DNA of 64,000 bases from CAIMUS01 sp046347625 (lineage in GTDB: Bacteria > Pseudomonadota > Gammaproteobacteria > Competibacterales > Competibacteraceae): the NCBI GenBank assembly GCA_046347625.1, contig JAXMFU010000001.1, positions 1,364,001 through 1,428,000 of the forward strand, in the 5' to 3' direction. The notes beneath the pieces were generated by a model. The model did not search any database. It worked only from the letters and a program-made list of their open reading frames with translations, and was not told the origin of the DNA. Made by a program: the position numbers and the translations under genes. Shown in pieces: positions 1-9,335 of the stretch (position 1 is its first letter; each line of letters begins with the position of its first letter).

Positions 1-419
1 AGGCCCTCTCGCCGGCCATTAACGATCCGACCACGGCGGTCCAGGCCCTGGACCAGATCGAGGATCTACTGCACCGTCTCGGCAGGCGCGCACTCGATGC
101 CGGCTGCGCTAATGATAATCAAGGTACGCTTCGGCTGGTCTTTCCGACGCCGACCTGGGAAGATTATCTGACGCTTGCCTTCGATGAAATCCGTCAGTAT
201 GGCGCCGGTTCGATCCAGGTGATGCGCCGGCTGCGCTCGGCCCTCCTGGGTCTGCTGGAGTCCGTCACCGAGGTCGAGCGCAAGGAAGTCGTGCAGCGCT
301 ATCTCCACCATTTGAATTTCGTGGTGGAACACTCGGTGCTGGATGCCGAGGACCAGGTGATGGCGCTGCAGGAAGACCGGCAGGGCCTGGGTCTGTCGCG
401 CCGACATGCCGAGCCATAG
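1..419 (+). CDS. DUF2254-type membrane protein, C-terminal part (5' end outside window)
   Basis: The reading frame is open from base 3, with no start in the window, and ends with TAG at 419. It begins with ALSPAINDPTTAVQALDQ, which matches the conserved C-terminal segment of DUF2254 proteins (a family of predicted inner-membrane proteins of unknown function), where an 'RALSPAINDP' motif follows the transmembrane region. The visible part is soluble and helical. A methionine in this frame at 219 is internal, since homology runs upstream of it. The function of the family is not known. Confidence 0.7.
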   Translation, partial: ALSPAINDPTTAVQALDQIEDLLHRLGRRALDAGCANDNQGTLRLVFPTPTWEDYLTLAFDEIRQYGAGSIQVMRRLRSALLGLLESVTEVERKEVVQRYLHHLNFVVEHSVLDAEDQVMALQEDRQGLGLSRRHAEP

Positions 420-460
420 AGAAGCACCGTTATCGAACGCTGACGACTCGGGTGGATTCG

Positions 461-1141
461 ATGAATTCTGCGGAAGACATGATGAAGCCGGAAGCAACCT
501 TGACCACCCCGCGCCTTCGGGCGCCACGGGCCGCTGCCATCGCCGGCATCCTCTTTGCGGTCCTGCTGATCGCCAGTTTTCTGCTCCTCCGGCTGGCCGT
601 CCCTGCCGATCCACTGGAGGCAGGGGCCTGGCTGAAGACGAATTCGAATCGGGTGGCGCTGGCGCTGAATCTGGTGCCCTTCGCCGGCATTGCCTTTCTA
701 TGGTTCATTGGCGTGCTGCGTGACCGCCTGGGGGAACGGGAAGACCGCTTCTTTGCCACCGTCTTTCTCGGCAGTGGGCTGTTGTTCCTCGCCATGCTGT
801 TCGTCTCGGCGGCCATGGTGGGCGGCATCATCATCGCCTATCAGGTGCAAGCGGAAAGTCTGCTCGGTTCCGCGACCTTTACGATGGCCCGCGCCATCAC
901 CTTCGAGATCATGAACATCTACGCGCTCAAGATGGCCGGGGTGTTCATCATCGTGACGTCCACGCTCGGCCTCCGCACCCGTTTTATTGCCCGCTGGATG
1001 ACATTCATCGGCTATGCAGTGGCGCTGCTACTCCTGCTCAGCGGCCGCCATGTCGAGGGCATTTTACTGAGCTTTCCCATGTGGGTGCTGCTGCTCAGCA
1101 TTCATATCCTCATTGACACTCTTCGCGACCTGGAGGCGTAA
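461..1141 (+). CDS. Small polytopic membrane protein
   Basis: A 226-residue protein with about six hydrophobic segments: one near residues 23-45, then pairs through the middle and a last pair at the C-terminus. There is no recognised catalytic motif. It resembles the general DUF4386-like class of small bacterial membrane proteins only in layout, so I give no function. An in-frame GTG at 452 is possible; ATG at 461 was chosen, although no strong ribosome binding site precedes either. It ends four bases before the ppk2 start, which suggests co-transcription. Confidence 0.6.
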   Translation: MNSAEDMMKPEATLTTPRLRAPRAAAIAGILFAVLLIASFLLLRLAVPADPLEAGAWLKTNSNRVALALNLVPFAGIAFLWFIGVLRDRLGEREDRFFATVFLGSGLLFLAMLFVSAAMVGGIIIAYQVQAESLLGSATFTMARAITFEIMNIYALKMAGVFIIVTSTLGLRTRFIARWMTFIGYAVALLLLLSGRHVEGILLSFPMWVLLLSIHILIDTLRDLEA

Positions 1142-1145
1142 AACC

Positions 1146-1967
1146 ATGAGTCATGCCAAAGCTACCGAAAATCACGACAACGCACCGCCACCCGAAAAGC
1201 TGAAAGGCAAGGACTACGACCGGGAACTGGCGAAGCTGCACGTGGAGTTGGTTAAACTGCAAGAGTGGGTCCGGCATAAGGGCCTCAAGGTCTGCGTCGT
1301 GTTCGAAGGCCGGGATGGCGCGGGCAAGGGCGGGACCATCAAGGCGATCACCGAGCGGGTGAGCCCACGCACCTTCCGGGTCGTCGCCTTGCCGGCACCG
1401 ACCGAACGCGAGAAATCACAGATGTATCTTCAGCGCTATGCGCCGTACTGGCCGGCGGCCGGTGAGGTCGTCATCTTCGACCGCAGTTGGTACAACCGCG
1501 CGGGCGTCGAGCGGGTGATGGGGTTCTGCACCGAAGCGCAGGCCAAGCGCTTCCTGGAGCTGGCCCCCCTGGTCGAGAAGGCGATGGTCGAGTCCGGTAT
1601 TGTGCTCCTCAAGTATTGGCTCGAGGTCAGTCCTGAAGAACAGACCCGCCGACTCGAAGCCCGTATTGATGATGGCCGCAAGATCTGGAAGCTGTCGCCC
1701 ATGGACCTGCAATCCTACAGTCGCTGGTACGACTATTCGCGGGCGCGTGACGAGATGTTCGTCGCCACCGATACGCCGTGGGCACCGTGGTACGTCGTAC
1801 GCTCGGATAACAAGAAGCGGGCACGACTGAACATGATCAGCCACTTGCTGAGCAAGATACCCTACGAGGAGGTACCGCGCGAAAAAGTGAAATTGCCGAA
1901 GCGGCAAAAGGCCGGGGATTATCGGGAGCCGGACTATCCCTTTAAGTTCATCCCTGAAGTGTTTTGA
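1146..1967 (+). CDS. ppk2: Polyphosphate kinase 2 (PPK2)
   Basis: A 273-residue PPK2 family kinase, which moves phosphate between polyphosphate and nucleotides. Visible motifs are the Walker A segment EGRDGAGKGGTIK, the Walker B-type segment FDRSWYNRAGVERVMGF, and the lid segment KLSPMDLQSYSRWYDYSRARDEMF. Single-domain length and motif pattern fit class I PPK2 (nucleoside diphosphate level), but the class is inferred. ATG at 1146 was chosen because it follows the upstream stop closely and keeps a typical short N-terminus; the frame is open further upstream to 1113. Polyphosphate use fits a storage-oriented lifestyle. Confidence 0.93.
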   Translation: MSHAKATENHDNAPPPEKLKGKDYDRELAKLHVELVKLQEWVRHKGLKVCVVFEGRDGAGKGGTIKAITERVSPRTFRVVALPAPTEREKSQMYLQRYAPYWPAAGEVVIFDRSWYNRAGVERVMGFCTEAQAKRFLELAPLVEKAMVESGIVLLKYWLEVSPEEQTRRLEARIDDGRKIWKLSPMDLQSYSRWYDYSRARDEMFVATDTPWAPWYVVRSDNKKRARLNMISHLLSKIPYEEVPREKVKLPKRQKAGDYREPDYPFKFIPEVF

Positions 1968-2019
1968 ACCCGGGAACGGTCATTGTGGCCCTGAAGCGCC
2001 CCCTGACAGGAGAACGCTC

Positions 2020-3051
2020 ATGTTTCGTTTCCTTCAATCCCTCTTCACCACCGCCTCGAGCCAAGCCGGTAAATTCGACAAGGAGCTGATGTTGAGGGCG
2101 ATCGAACGGGTGATCGATGGCACCGATCCCCGCTTGCGGGCGGTGAGCCATTATCATCGCCGGCTCTGGGACGCGGTGGAGCACGCGCTCGATTACGTGG
2201 TGACCTTTGTCAATACCCTGCCACCCGCCAGCGCGGTCGACCGGCGCGCTTACATTACCGATCCCCGGCTGCGTGCCCTGTTCGTCTCGCCCGATCACCT
2301 GCAAGAAATCTTGAGTTTCAGCGATGGCATGCGGAGCTACCTCAAGCAGGCCGGCAGACCCTTGCCCACGACGCTGTATGCCGCACTCGGTGCTACCCGG
2401 AGCGAAAAGACCGTGCTGGGGATCGAGTTGGATGGTGACATGCTGCAACGGGAGGTGCCCCAAACCGTTGTCAACTTCAGCGGCCATCGACTCGTCTTTC
2501 TCACCGACAACGAGCCTGATACGCGCCGTGAACTCATGAAGCGGGGCTTCGATTACCTGATCGAAGTCGCGTTACAAGGACTGGCTGCCACCCGCCTGCA
2601 AAAGCAACAGTTGGAACAGCAACGGCACCAACTGCTGTTTCAGAAAAAAGCCAGTCTCCTGAAGGCGGCCCAGCCGGGTCTGGAAGCACTGCTGGAGCCA
2701 ACCACAGCGGAGCCGCCCGATGTGGACGATATTGAACGGCAGATCCAGGAGGTCGAGACCGAACTGGATCAATTGCGTGCGGATTCGGGCACGCTCGAGC
2801 AGCATCTGGAAAAAGTGGCCGCCACCCTGGCTCAACCCGAAGACTTTCTGCAACTGGAACCGATCTCACTTACCCTGGACCACATGAATATCAAGGTACC
2901 CCCCAACTCAGGCCGGGTGGCGAATAACCTGACATTCGAGGAGATGGTGTTGGCCGAAGCGCGTCGGGTCATCGCGCTGTTCATCCGCTTCCCCAGCGAC
3001 GAGATCCTCCCGCCACCCGATGTTTTCGCGGAGGCGAGCCGGTTTCTCTAG
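2020..3051 (+). CDS. Hypothetical protein with coiled coil
   Basis: A 343-residue soluble protein that I do not recognise. A mixed N-terminal domain (about 1-195) is followed by a Gln/Glu/Leu-rich coiled coil (about 196-280, with runs such as LQKQQLEQQRHQLLFQKK) and a C-terminal segment ending EASRFL. ATG at 2020 is preceded by AGGAGAA, a good ribosome binding site. It lies 52 bases after ppk2, in the same direction. No signal peptide or membrane segment is visible. Confidence 0.65.
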   Translation: MFRFLQSLFTTASSQAGKFDKELMLRAIERVIDGTDPRLRAVSHYHRRLWDAVEHALDYVVTFVNTLPPASAVDRRAYITDPRLRALFVSPDHLQEILSFSDGMRSYLKQAGRPLPTTLYAALGATRSEKTVLGIELDGDMLQREVPQTVVNFSGHRLVFLTDNEPDTRRELMKRGFDYLIEVALQGLAATRLQKQQLEQQRHQLLFQKKASLLKAAQPGLEALLEPTTAEPPDVDDIERQIQEVETELDQLRADSGTLEQHLEKVAATLAQPEDFLQLEPISLTLDHMNIKVPPNSGRVANNLTFEEMVLAEARRVIALFIRFPSDEILPPPDVFAEASRFL

Positions 3052-3372
3052 GGGAGGTTGGCGCTGGATAGGGACTGGACCAGCTCTGACGGAGAGGGGC
3101 CATATTAACGCGGCGGCGCGGGCCGCGGACCAGGCGCCGGACTTCTGCCCGCGCATCAGAGCGAACCTTCTCTGACCAGGGAACCACACGACGAGGCCAG
3201 GAAATCGATACGACGGGAAGCCGCCATGCCCACGGTTCAGGCCGCCGACCAGGATCCCCTGTTTTCACCGTGCCTTTGGGTGGTGTTTCCAGGGCAGAGG
3301 TAGAAGCCGGATAGGGTTGGCGGCTGAAGCAACCTGTACCCGCATCCACCCGCAGAAGTAGAAAGGAACAGC
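3052..3372. other. Intergenic region, no gene seen
   Basis: 320 bases of GC-rich sequence between the coiled-coil protein and the lipoprotein. Short reading frames here have no ribosome binding site or recognisable product. No clear terminator hairpin with a T-run was seen. A promoter for the lipoprotein gene would be expected here, but I could not place one. Confidence 0.4.
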
Positions 3373-4485
3373 ATGTCGATGCCTATTAACCTGAACCCAC
3401 GGCTACGGCTCGCCCTGGGGTTAGCCTTGCTGGTGCTGCTGTCGGCCTGTGCGACCCTCGGGGCCGGCTCCGTCAACCGGGATCGGCTGGATTATGCCGA
3501 GGCACTCACCCGCTCCTGGAAGGAGCAGATGCTGCTCAATATCGTCAAGCTGCGCTATGCCGACACCCCGGTGTTCCTCGAAGTCTCGTCGGTCATCAGT
3601 TCGTATCAACTCCAGAGCCAGTTGAGTCTCTTAGGGACGCTCTCGTATAACTTAACACCCAATCTTCCGGACAGCCTGGGGCGGGGCGTCACGCTGGGGA
3701 CGACCGGTATTTACACCGATAGGCCCACCATCACCTACACCCCACTACAAGGCGATAAATTCACCCGCGAACTGCTGCGGCCGATTGCACCGGCAGCCTT
3801 GTTCCAGTTGGTACAGGCGGGTTACTCGGTGGATCTGGTCTTGCAACTGGCGGTGCGCGCCATCAATGGGGTCTACAACCGTTCCACCCGCGGGATGGGG
3901 ACTCGGGAGGCCGACCCGGCGTTTTATCAGGTGCTCGATGCCTTGCGCCGTCTGCAGTTGTCGGAAGCGATCGGCTTCCGGCTCGAGAAGCAAGGTCCGG
4001 AGGAGATGTCGCTGATCACGTTCCGCAGCAATAAGATCACCCCGGCGGTCGAGCAGGATATTCGCTTCGTCAGGACCGTGCTCGGCATCAAGCCGGAGGC
4101 GCGGGAACTGACACTGACCTTCGGCGCTATCCCCCGCGATAATCAGGAACTGGCCGTGCTCACTCGCTCTATGCTCGAAATTCTGCTCGAGCTGAGCGCC
4201 CGGATGGAGGTGCCGGCCACTGACGTCCTGGCCGGGCGCACCTTTCCGGTCCCGCCGGCCCGCTCGGAGAGTGGACCTCGCGACCAGCCCCTGGTGAACA
4301 TACACGCCGGTGCCGAGCCACCGGCAGAGGCGTTTGTCGCGGTACGTTACAGTCATCATGCGTTCTGGATCGACAACCGCGACTTCCGCTCCAAGGCGAT
4401 TTTCACCTTTTTGCTCCTGCTAACCTCGCTGGCCCAGACCGGAGGGGCACCGCAAGCCCCGGTGATCACCGTGCCTGCGAGCTAA
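3373..4485 (+). CDS. Predicted lipoprotein of unknown function
   Basis: A 370-residue protein with a type II signal peptide: a charged start, a hydrophobic stretch (LALGLALLVLLSAC) and a lipobox LSAC with the cysteine near residue 26. After cleavage it should be a lipid-anchored periplasmic or outer-membrane protein. The C-terminus has a second hydrophobic stretch (about 335-353, IFTFLLLLTSLAQTGG). No enzyme motif is visible. Similar lipoproteins of unknown role occur in proteobacterial genomes; I cannot name a family. ATG is preceded by AGAAAGGAACAGC, a fair ribosome binding site. Confidence 0.75.
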   Translation: MSMPINLNPRLRLALGLALLVLLSACATLGAGSVNRDRLDYAEALTRSWKEQMLLNIVKLRYADTPVFLEVSSVISSYQLQSQLSLLGTLSYNLTPNLPDSLGRGVTLGTTGIYTDRPTITYTPLQGDKFTRELLRPIAPAALFQLVQAGYSVDLVLQLAVRAINGVYNRSTRGMGTREADPAFYQVLDALRRLQLSEAIGFRLEKQGPEEMSLITFRSNKITPAVEQDIRFVRTVLGIKPEARELTLTFGAIPRDNQELAVLTRSMLEILLELSARMEVPATDVLAGRTFPVPPARSESGPRDQPLVNIHAGAEPPAEAFVAVRYSHHAFWIDNRDFRSKAIFTFLLLLTSLAQTGGAPQAPVITVPAS

Positions 4486-4913
4486 ACCGCGTCCATTTTG
4501 AAACCTGGAGTTCTCAAGGATAAGACCAGTGCGGTCGTTATTCCTACCGTTTCCCTCCTCCTTGCTGCCGACAAGGGTAGGTATAGGGTGATTTCTTGCA
4601 TGGTTAAGACGCTTCCAGGAGGATAATGACCAGTCCTGCGGGTGGCTCCGGCCAGGGTTCGGGCGCCGGCCACCAGCACTGCCACCAGCGCCCCCGGTGG
4701 AGCAACCGTTGCAAACACCGCAACCCCATATTAAAGACTTTTCCGTGAATGAGATAATGCCTTCTGGCATCATAAGCGGAAGTTACGGCAAGCAGACAAT
4801 GGGTTCATAGTTATCCTGGGAACGCTCCCGGGGCTTTTCCTGGCACCGTTGCCGTTCGGCGAAAAGACCCGAACCGGGTGCCGCCGGCAGTCCTTCCAGA
4901 AACGGCGGGTACG
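4486..4913. other. Intergenic region upstream of the vWA/tubulin island
   Basis: About 430 bases separate the lipoprotein gene from the first vWA gene. It holds one weak small reading frame (4626-4748, listed separately) and otherwise nothing I can name. The promoter of the long plus-strand operon is expected here, but no convincing -35/-10 pair was found. Confidence 0.4.
4626..4748 (+). CDS. Possible 40-residue small protein
   Basis: ATG at 4626 follows an AGGAGG box, but with only about three bases of spacing. The product is Gly/His/Arg/Cys-rich (MTSPAGGSGQGSGAGH, then HQHCHQRPRWSNRCKH), with no known domain. The spacing and low complexity argue against it. The strong Shine-Dalgarno box is the only positive evidence. 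Confidence 0.2.
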   Translation: MTSPAGGSGQGSGAGHQHCHQRPRWSNRCKHRNPILKTFP

Positions 4914-7067
4914 ATGATACATCAAACTTCATGGCTGTTACTGGTCTTAATGAGCGGGTTATTCCTGATACCGGCATTATCGGCTGCCTCGGACCGCTCG
5001 AATGCCGAGGCTTTTGCCGATGTGGTCGTGGTGGTAGATACCTCTACCAGCATGCGCGAACCTGGTATGGACCCCGAGCGGGCGTCGTTGCTGGTCACCA
5101 AACTGCTGGCGGACATCGTGCCGGGCGAGTTGGCGGTTGTCCGCCTGCTGGGAGTCGGTACCGATCGCAACGTCTTGCCCAGTCGCGATACCGGCGGTTT
5201 CGGTTCATGTCCCGAGAATCCCAGCCAACGGTGCAGAATAGTAGAACGCGCTTCCGATTGGGAAGCGGATGCCCGCACCAAGAAACTGGGTGCTTTGATT
5301 CGGCCCGGCCGCGCCGATAGCGATTACAAGAAAAAACTGGAACAGCACCTGGAACAACGCATTCCCAACAGTATGTTCGATCTGGCCTTTCAAGCGGCAC
5401 TAGGAATTTTCGACGAGCATAAGGAACAGACGGCGGTCCCGCGTACGGTGATCTGGTTATCCGATGGTAGCAGCGAGCAGGAAGAGCGGGTTAAAGAGGT
5501 CATTGCCGAACTGAAAGCCGGCGGCGCCGCCGTCGAGGCGATTGTATTCGGGGCGGGCGATATCCGCCTGCCGCGTGAAGCCGGTGTAGAGGTACTTCAG
5601 GTCTCCACGCCGGCAGAGATGATGAAAGCGTTTGCCAATGCCTTCCGGCGGATCGTACAGGCGCCCTATCGCATCGATAATCAGGTTGCCACCGCGCCTA
5701 CTTTTGAAATGAAGCGCAATATTCAGGAAGCCTGGATCGTAGTGTACGGCGACGATACTCTGGGCGAGGTGGAGATCGTCGGCCCCGACACGACCGTAAA
5801 AGCCGATTATGCGGCCGATCGCTGGCCGCGGGCCGGTGCCTATAAAGTCGCTTACCTGCAACAGCCGGCCCCGGGTTCATGGACCGTCCGCGCCAGCGGC
5901 GGCGGTGCCGGAACAGCCTATGCCGTTATTCAACGCTCCGATCTGATGCCCGCCCTGTTGGAACCTGATAGAGCACTGGCCGGGGTACAGATACCGCTGG
6001 TGGCCGGTATCCGGGCTGGACTTAACGGTGAACTGATCGCCGATCCGCAGTTGTTGAAGGATGCGGGCATTACTGCGGAGGTACAGGGACAAAAGATCAA
6101 ACTGCTCGATGACGGGACCCAGGGTGATACGGTAGCCAACGACGGCCGTTATACCGGGCTGGTCAGCTTCCGCAACGCCGGGCGGATTCCGGTCCGACTG
6201 CATTTGCAAAGCTCCATTGCCGACCGTTATACCGATGCTACGGTGATGGTAGGTGGTAAATTCCACTATACCGGCGGTCCCCTGACAGTGGATTTAGGGA
6301 CCCTTGGAGTCGGTGCCGAGTCCTGCCGCCCGCTGGTTTTCCAGGCCGACCACCAGGGAGAGGTCGCCTTCGAGTTGCAAAGTCTGCGACAACCGCCCAG
6401 GGGGCATACCCTGGAGGTCAGGTTGCCGGCGGGAGTCATCCAGCCCAAGGGTAAGGCCCTGGCCGCCAAACCCGGCGAACCGATGCAAGTCTGCCTCAAA
6501 ACCGCCACCCGGGTCGCCTCCTCTCAAGCGATGGGAGAACCCTGGCTGCGGTTACGGGTGGCCGGCAGTCAGCAGCCGGACCATCAACTGACCATCAACC
6601 TGCGCTGGCGGGTGGAAGGCTTGTCGTTCTGGCAATTATGGGGCTGGTTGATCCTGCTGATCCTGGCCGCGCTGCTGATTCTGTTCATCCTCCTGGGTTT
6701 TATCCTGCCGCAACGGTTCCGCAGCACCCTGGCTGTCACCTTTGTGCCGGAGCGTGATGAACTGGATGAACAATCGCCCCAACCGGTAAAACAGTGGAAA
6801 GGGGTTGGGATCGGGTTCTATCGGAATGCCCGCGCTTATCTGCATCCCGACTATCGTCTCTCCGGTAAGGCGCACGGCGCGTTGGCCGGCCTGTATGCCG
6901 AACGGGGTGGTAATCGGGTTATGCCTGGCAACGGGATTACGCTGTTTCGGGAAACGGTGGACGGTGACTGGGAGACGGTCCCAGCGCAAGGCGGCCGGAT
7001 TCGGGCCGGCGATATTTATCGAGTGGGAGATAAAGGGCCTTATTTTCGGATTGCAGTGAGGGGTTAG
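4914..7067 (+). CDS. vWA-domain membrane protein 1
   Basis: A 717-residue protein with a signal peptide or N-terminal anchor (about 5-25), then a von Willebrand A domain with a MIDAS motif DTSTS at residues 42-46. A middle segment carries a 'DDGTQGDTVANDGRYTG' motif seen in bacterial surface proteins with beta-sandwich domains. A transmembrane helix follows at about 571-601, and a cytoplasmic tail contains GFYRNARAYLHPDYRLSGKAHG. So the vWA domain should lie in the periplasm and the tail in the cytoplasm. The tail is shared with the third vWA protein of the operon, a sign of paralogy. ATG at 4914 was chosen because it starts a proper signal peptide; the frame is open to 4878. It is followed two bases later by the next gene. 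vWA domains usually bind partner proteins through a metal ion. Confidence 0.85.
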   Translation: MIHQTSWLLLVLMSGLFLIPALSAASDRSNAEAFADVVVVVDTSTSMREPGMDPERASLLVTKLLADIVPGELAVVRLLGVGTDRNVLPSRDTGGFGSCPENPSQRCRIVERASDWEADARTKKLGALIRPGRADSDYKKKLEQHLEQRIPNSMFDLAFQAALGIFDEHKEQTAVPRTVIWLSDGSSEQEERVKEVIAELKAGGAAVEAIVFGAGDIRLPREAGVEVLQVSTPAEMMKAFANAFRRIVQAPYRIDNQVATAPTFEMKRNIQEAWIVVYGDDTLGEVEIVGPDTTVKADYAADRWPRAGAYKVAYLQQPAPGSWTVRASGGGAGTAYAVIQRSDLMPALLEPDRALAGVQIPLVAGIRAGLNGELIADPQLLKDAGITAEVQGQKIKLLDDGTQGDTVANDGRYTGLVSFRNAGRIPVRLHLQSSIADRYTDATVMVGGKFHYTGGPLTVDLGTLGVGAESCRPLVFQADHQGEVAFELQSLRQPPRGHTLEVRLPAGVIQPKGKALAAKPGEPMQVCLKTATRVASSQAMGEPWLRLRVAGSQQPDHQLTINLRWRVEGLSFWQLWGWLILLILAALLILFILLGFILPQRFRSTLAVTFVPERDELDEQSPQPVKQWKGVGIGFYRNARAYLHPDYRLSGKAHGALAGLYAERGGNRVMPGNGITLFRETVDGDWETVPAQGGRIRAGDIYRVGDKGPYFRIAVRG

Positions 7068-7069
7068 AA

Positions 7070-9328
7070 ATGAGACACATCGTTATAGTATGGCTTTTAA
7101 TAAGCCTAAATTGGTTAAGTATGTCTGCAACATTGGCAGCAAACACTCCTACAACGGTTGCAGCAAATCATGTGCGAGTTGTGCTGGATATTTCTAAATC
7201 AATGGATCATAATGACCCTGGCAAGTTGGCTAAACTCTCCACGCTGCTACTTCGTGATTTAGCCCAGCCGAATACTACTCTGGGGAGCAGTTTTAAAGTC
7301 ATACCTTTTGATTTAGATTGGAGATGGGTCATTGCAAACAGACCGCCTCCCGCTAATGTCAATCCGATTATAGCAATGTATAATAGAAGAGACGAGTTTG
7401 TTAGAAGTTTAATAAATTTGAGATATGAGGCTGAGTGTACTTATTTCTATCCAGGCCTGCGTGCCTCCATTGATGATCTAGATAGAATACCGATAAAAAG
7501 CTCAGATACGCGTACCATCGTGATTATTACCGATGGATTGCCTGATAATAATTGTAGGTCGGGTATAAGAGCCATAGATATAGAACCTAATTTAATTGAA
7601 CAGGACTTACTAAGAAGAATAGAAAATAAAAATATATTGTTATATATACTCGCTTTTGGTACAGTAGCTGATACAATGGATGCCAATTACTTTTTTAATA
7701 AAATAACGAAAAATCAATCACTTGGAAGATTTATTATCGAGAGAACCGGTGACGATCTGTTGACTGATATGCTTACAATATTTGGAGAAGCGCTCGGCTA
7801 TGATGTCGATACTGCGCTACACCTATCCAGTAGCAACCACAACCACTTGCCCTTGGACCTGGAAAAAAAGGGTAGGCCCGAAAGAGTCGCTGTAGTGGTT
7901 TTCGGAAAACCCAAGCCTCTGACACTGCCAACATTAACCCTTCTGCCGCCACCTCAGAAACAGTTAAATATCACTGAGAGAGATGAGAATGATGATCTCA
8001 GTAGCGCGGCCAGCTATAGTTTAGCATGGGTTGCTTCACCCGAACCTGGTCTTTATGATTTTACCTCGGATGCCGTTCAGGGCACGGTTGCCGTATTACG
8101 GCCTACAAAAATAAACCTTACTATTGTTCCTCCAATAAGGTATGTTATGGCGAAAACCAATATTGACTTAACGGTCAAGGCCAGATCGTTCTACGAAGGC
8201 AAGTCTGTAGACAATCTCAAGGTTAACTATTTTCTAAGTGGATTGGGGGGTGGTCAGGATTCATGGCAAGACTCTGGTGCACCAATGCCGGGTAGTACTG
8301 GTGGTGACTATAAATTAAGATTTCAATTTCATGATAAACCGGATGATCGAATATATAAAGGTAAATTATCAGTGAAAGCAAAGTTGAATATTAAAGAAGT
8401 CAGTTCTGTCGATCTGGATGTAGATGTATATCCATTCTTGTCTATTTTTCCTGATCCGGGTTTGATAGAAGTTAATAACGCATTAAAAATACATGATAGA
8501 GAAGAATGTAAGATTTTCGATCTTAAGCTCAAAAGTAATAGCTATTGGCCACCACAACCACCAATGCCTTCTTATCGAATTCGTGCATTTTTGGATCCAC
8601 AAGATATAAGCCTCATCGACAATGAGTTCAATAAAGCTTCATTCAAACTCGACGGCTTACCACTGTTTTTTGGAAGCCAATCCGGCTCACAGCAAGGGAG
8701 TCCACCGCAAAGGGAGTGGTATAAGCAAATGACCAAACAGGAATTATTGGGTGGACATGAAATCTGCATTCAAATCGGTGAACCCAAAAGAGGCAATCCA
8801 ACGCAACCTATCGATTTACCGGTAAAATTTGTTCTGGATATTCATCCCTATGATAAATTTAATGTTATTGAACCATTAACCTTCCGTGTGCATGTGGCGG
8901 AACCGCCGAGTCTCTGGAAGTTATGGTTGCTATTAATAAGCTTAACACTGCTGGCGACCGCCCTGCTCTGGTATTACCGTAACCGTCCAACGCTGGCCCC
9001 GGATCTCGGTTATGCCATAGCGCCTGACGGTCCTTCTGCGCAATGGGTTTCCCGTCCCTTGGGAGAAGGCTCCTGGCCGGCGTGGCTGCTTGGGCTCACG
9101 GTGGAAAAACCCATCATGGCTGAAGGCCACGACCGGCCATTGGCCTGGGTGCGACCGGTGGACGGCGAGTTGTATCGACTGCGTCCGGCTCAGGGAACCC
9201 GGCTTGAAACAGTGGAGCCGATGGAATCGGTTCCCCTGCAGCGGGGGCTGGCTACGGTGTCCGTGCAGCGTACTTATCGGCTGAATATCGCGACCGGCGC
9301 TTACCGGCTGCGGCTGGAGTATCGCTAA
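7070..9328 (+). CDS. vWA-domain membrane protein 2 (AT-rich)
   Basis: A 752-residue paralogue in layout: signal peptide (about 1-24), vWA domain with MIDAS DISKS at residues 40-44, long extracytoplasmic part, a transmembrane helix at about 615-636 (LWLLLISLTLLATALLWYY) and a cytoplasmic tail of about 115 residues unlike that of the other two vWA proteins. The first ~1.85 kb is clearly AT-rich, with many AAT, ATA and TTA codons, while the last ~0.4 kb returns to the GC-rich usage of the neighbours. This mosaic suggests that the exported part was exchanged while the membrane anchor and tail were kept. It starts two bases after the previous stop. Confidence 0.85.
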   Translation: MRHIVIVWLLISLNWLSMSATLAANTPTTVAANHVRVVLDISKSMDHNDPGKLAKLSTLLLRDLAQPNTTLGSSFKVIPFDLDWRWVIANRPPPANVNPIIAMYNRRDEFVRSLINLRYEAECTYFYPGLRASIDDLDRIPIKSSDTRTIVIITDGLPDNNCRSGIRAIDIEPNLIEQDLLRRIENKNILLYILAFGTVADTMDANYFFNKITKNQSLGRFIIERTGDDLLTDMLTIFGEALGYDVDTALHLSSSNHNHLPLDLEKKGRPERVAVVVFGKPKPLTLPTLTLLPPPQKQLNITERDENDDLSSAASYSLAWVASPEPGLYDFTSDAVQGTVAVLRPTKINLTIVPPIRYVMAKTNIDLTVKARSFYEGKSVDNLKVNYFLSGLGGGQDSWQDSGAPMPGSTGGDYKLRFQFHDKPDDRIYKGKLSVKAKLNIKEVSSVDLDVDVYPFLSIFPDPGLIEVNNALKIHDREECKIFDLKLKSNSYWPPQPPMPSYRIRAFLDPQDISLIDNEFNKASFKLDGLPLFFGSQSGSQQGSPPQREWYKQMTKQELLGGHEICIQIGEPKRGNPTQPIDLPVKFVLDIHPYDKFNVIEPLTFRVHVAEPPSLWKLWLLLISLTLLATALLWYYRNRPTLAPDLGYAIAPDGPSAQWVSRPLGEGSWPAWLLGLTVEKPIMAEGHDRPLAWVRPVDGELYRLRPAQGTRLETVEPMESVPLQRGLATVSVQRTYRLNIATGAYRLRLEYR

Positions 9329-9335
9329 GACGCCG

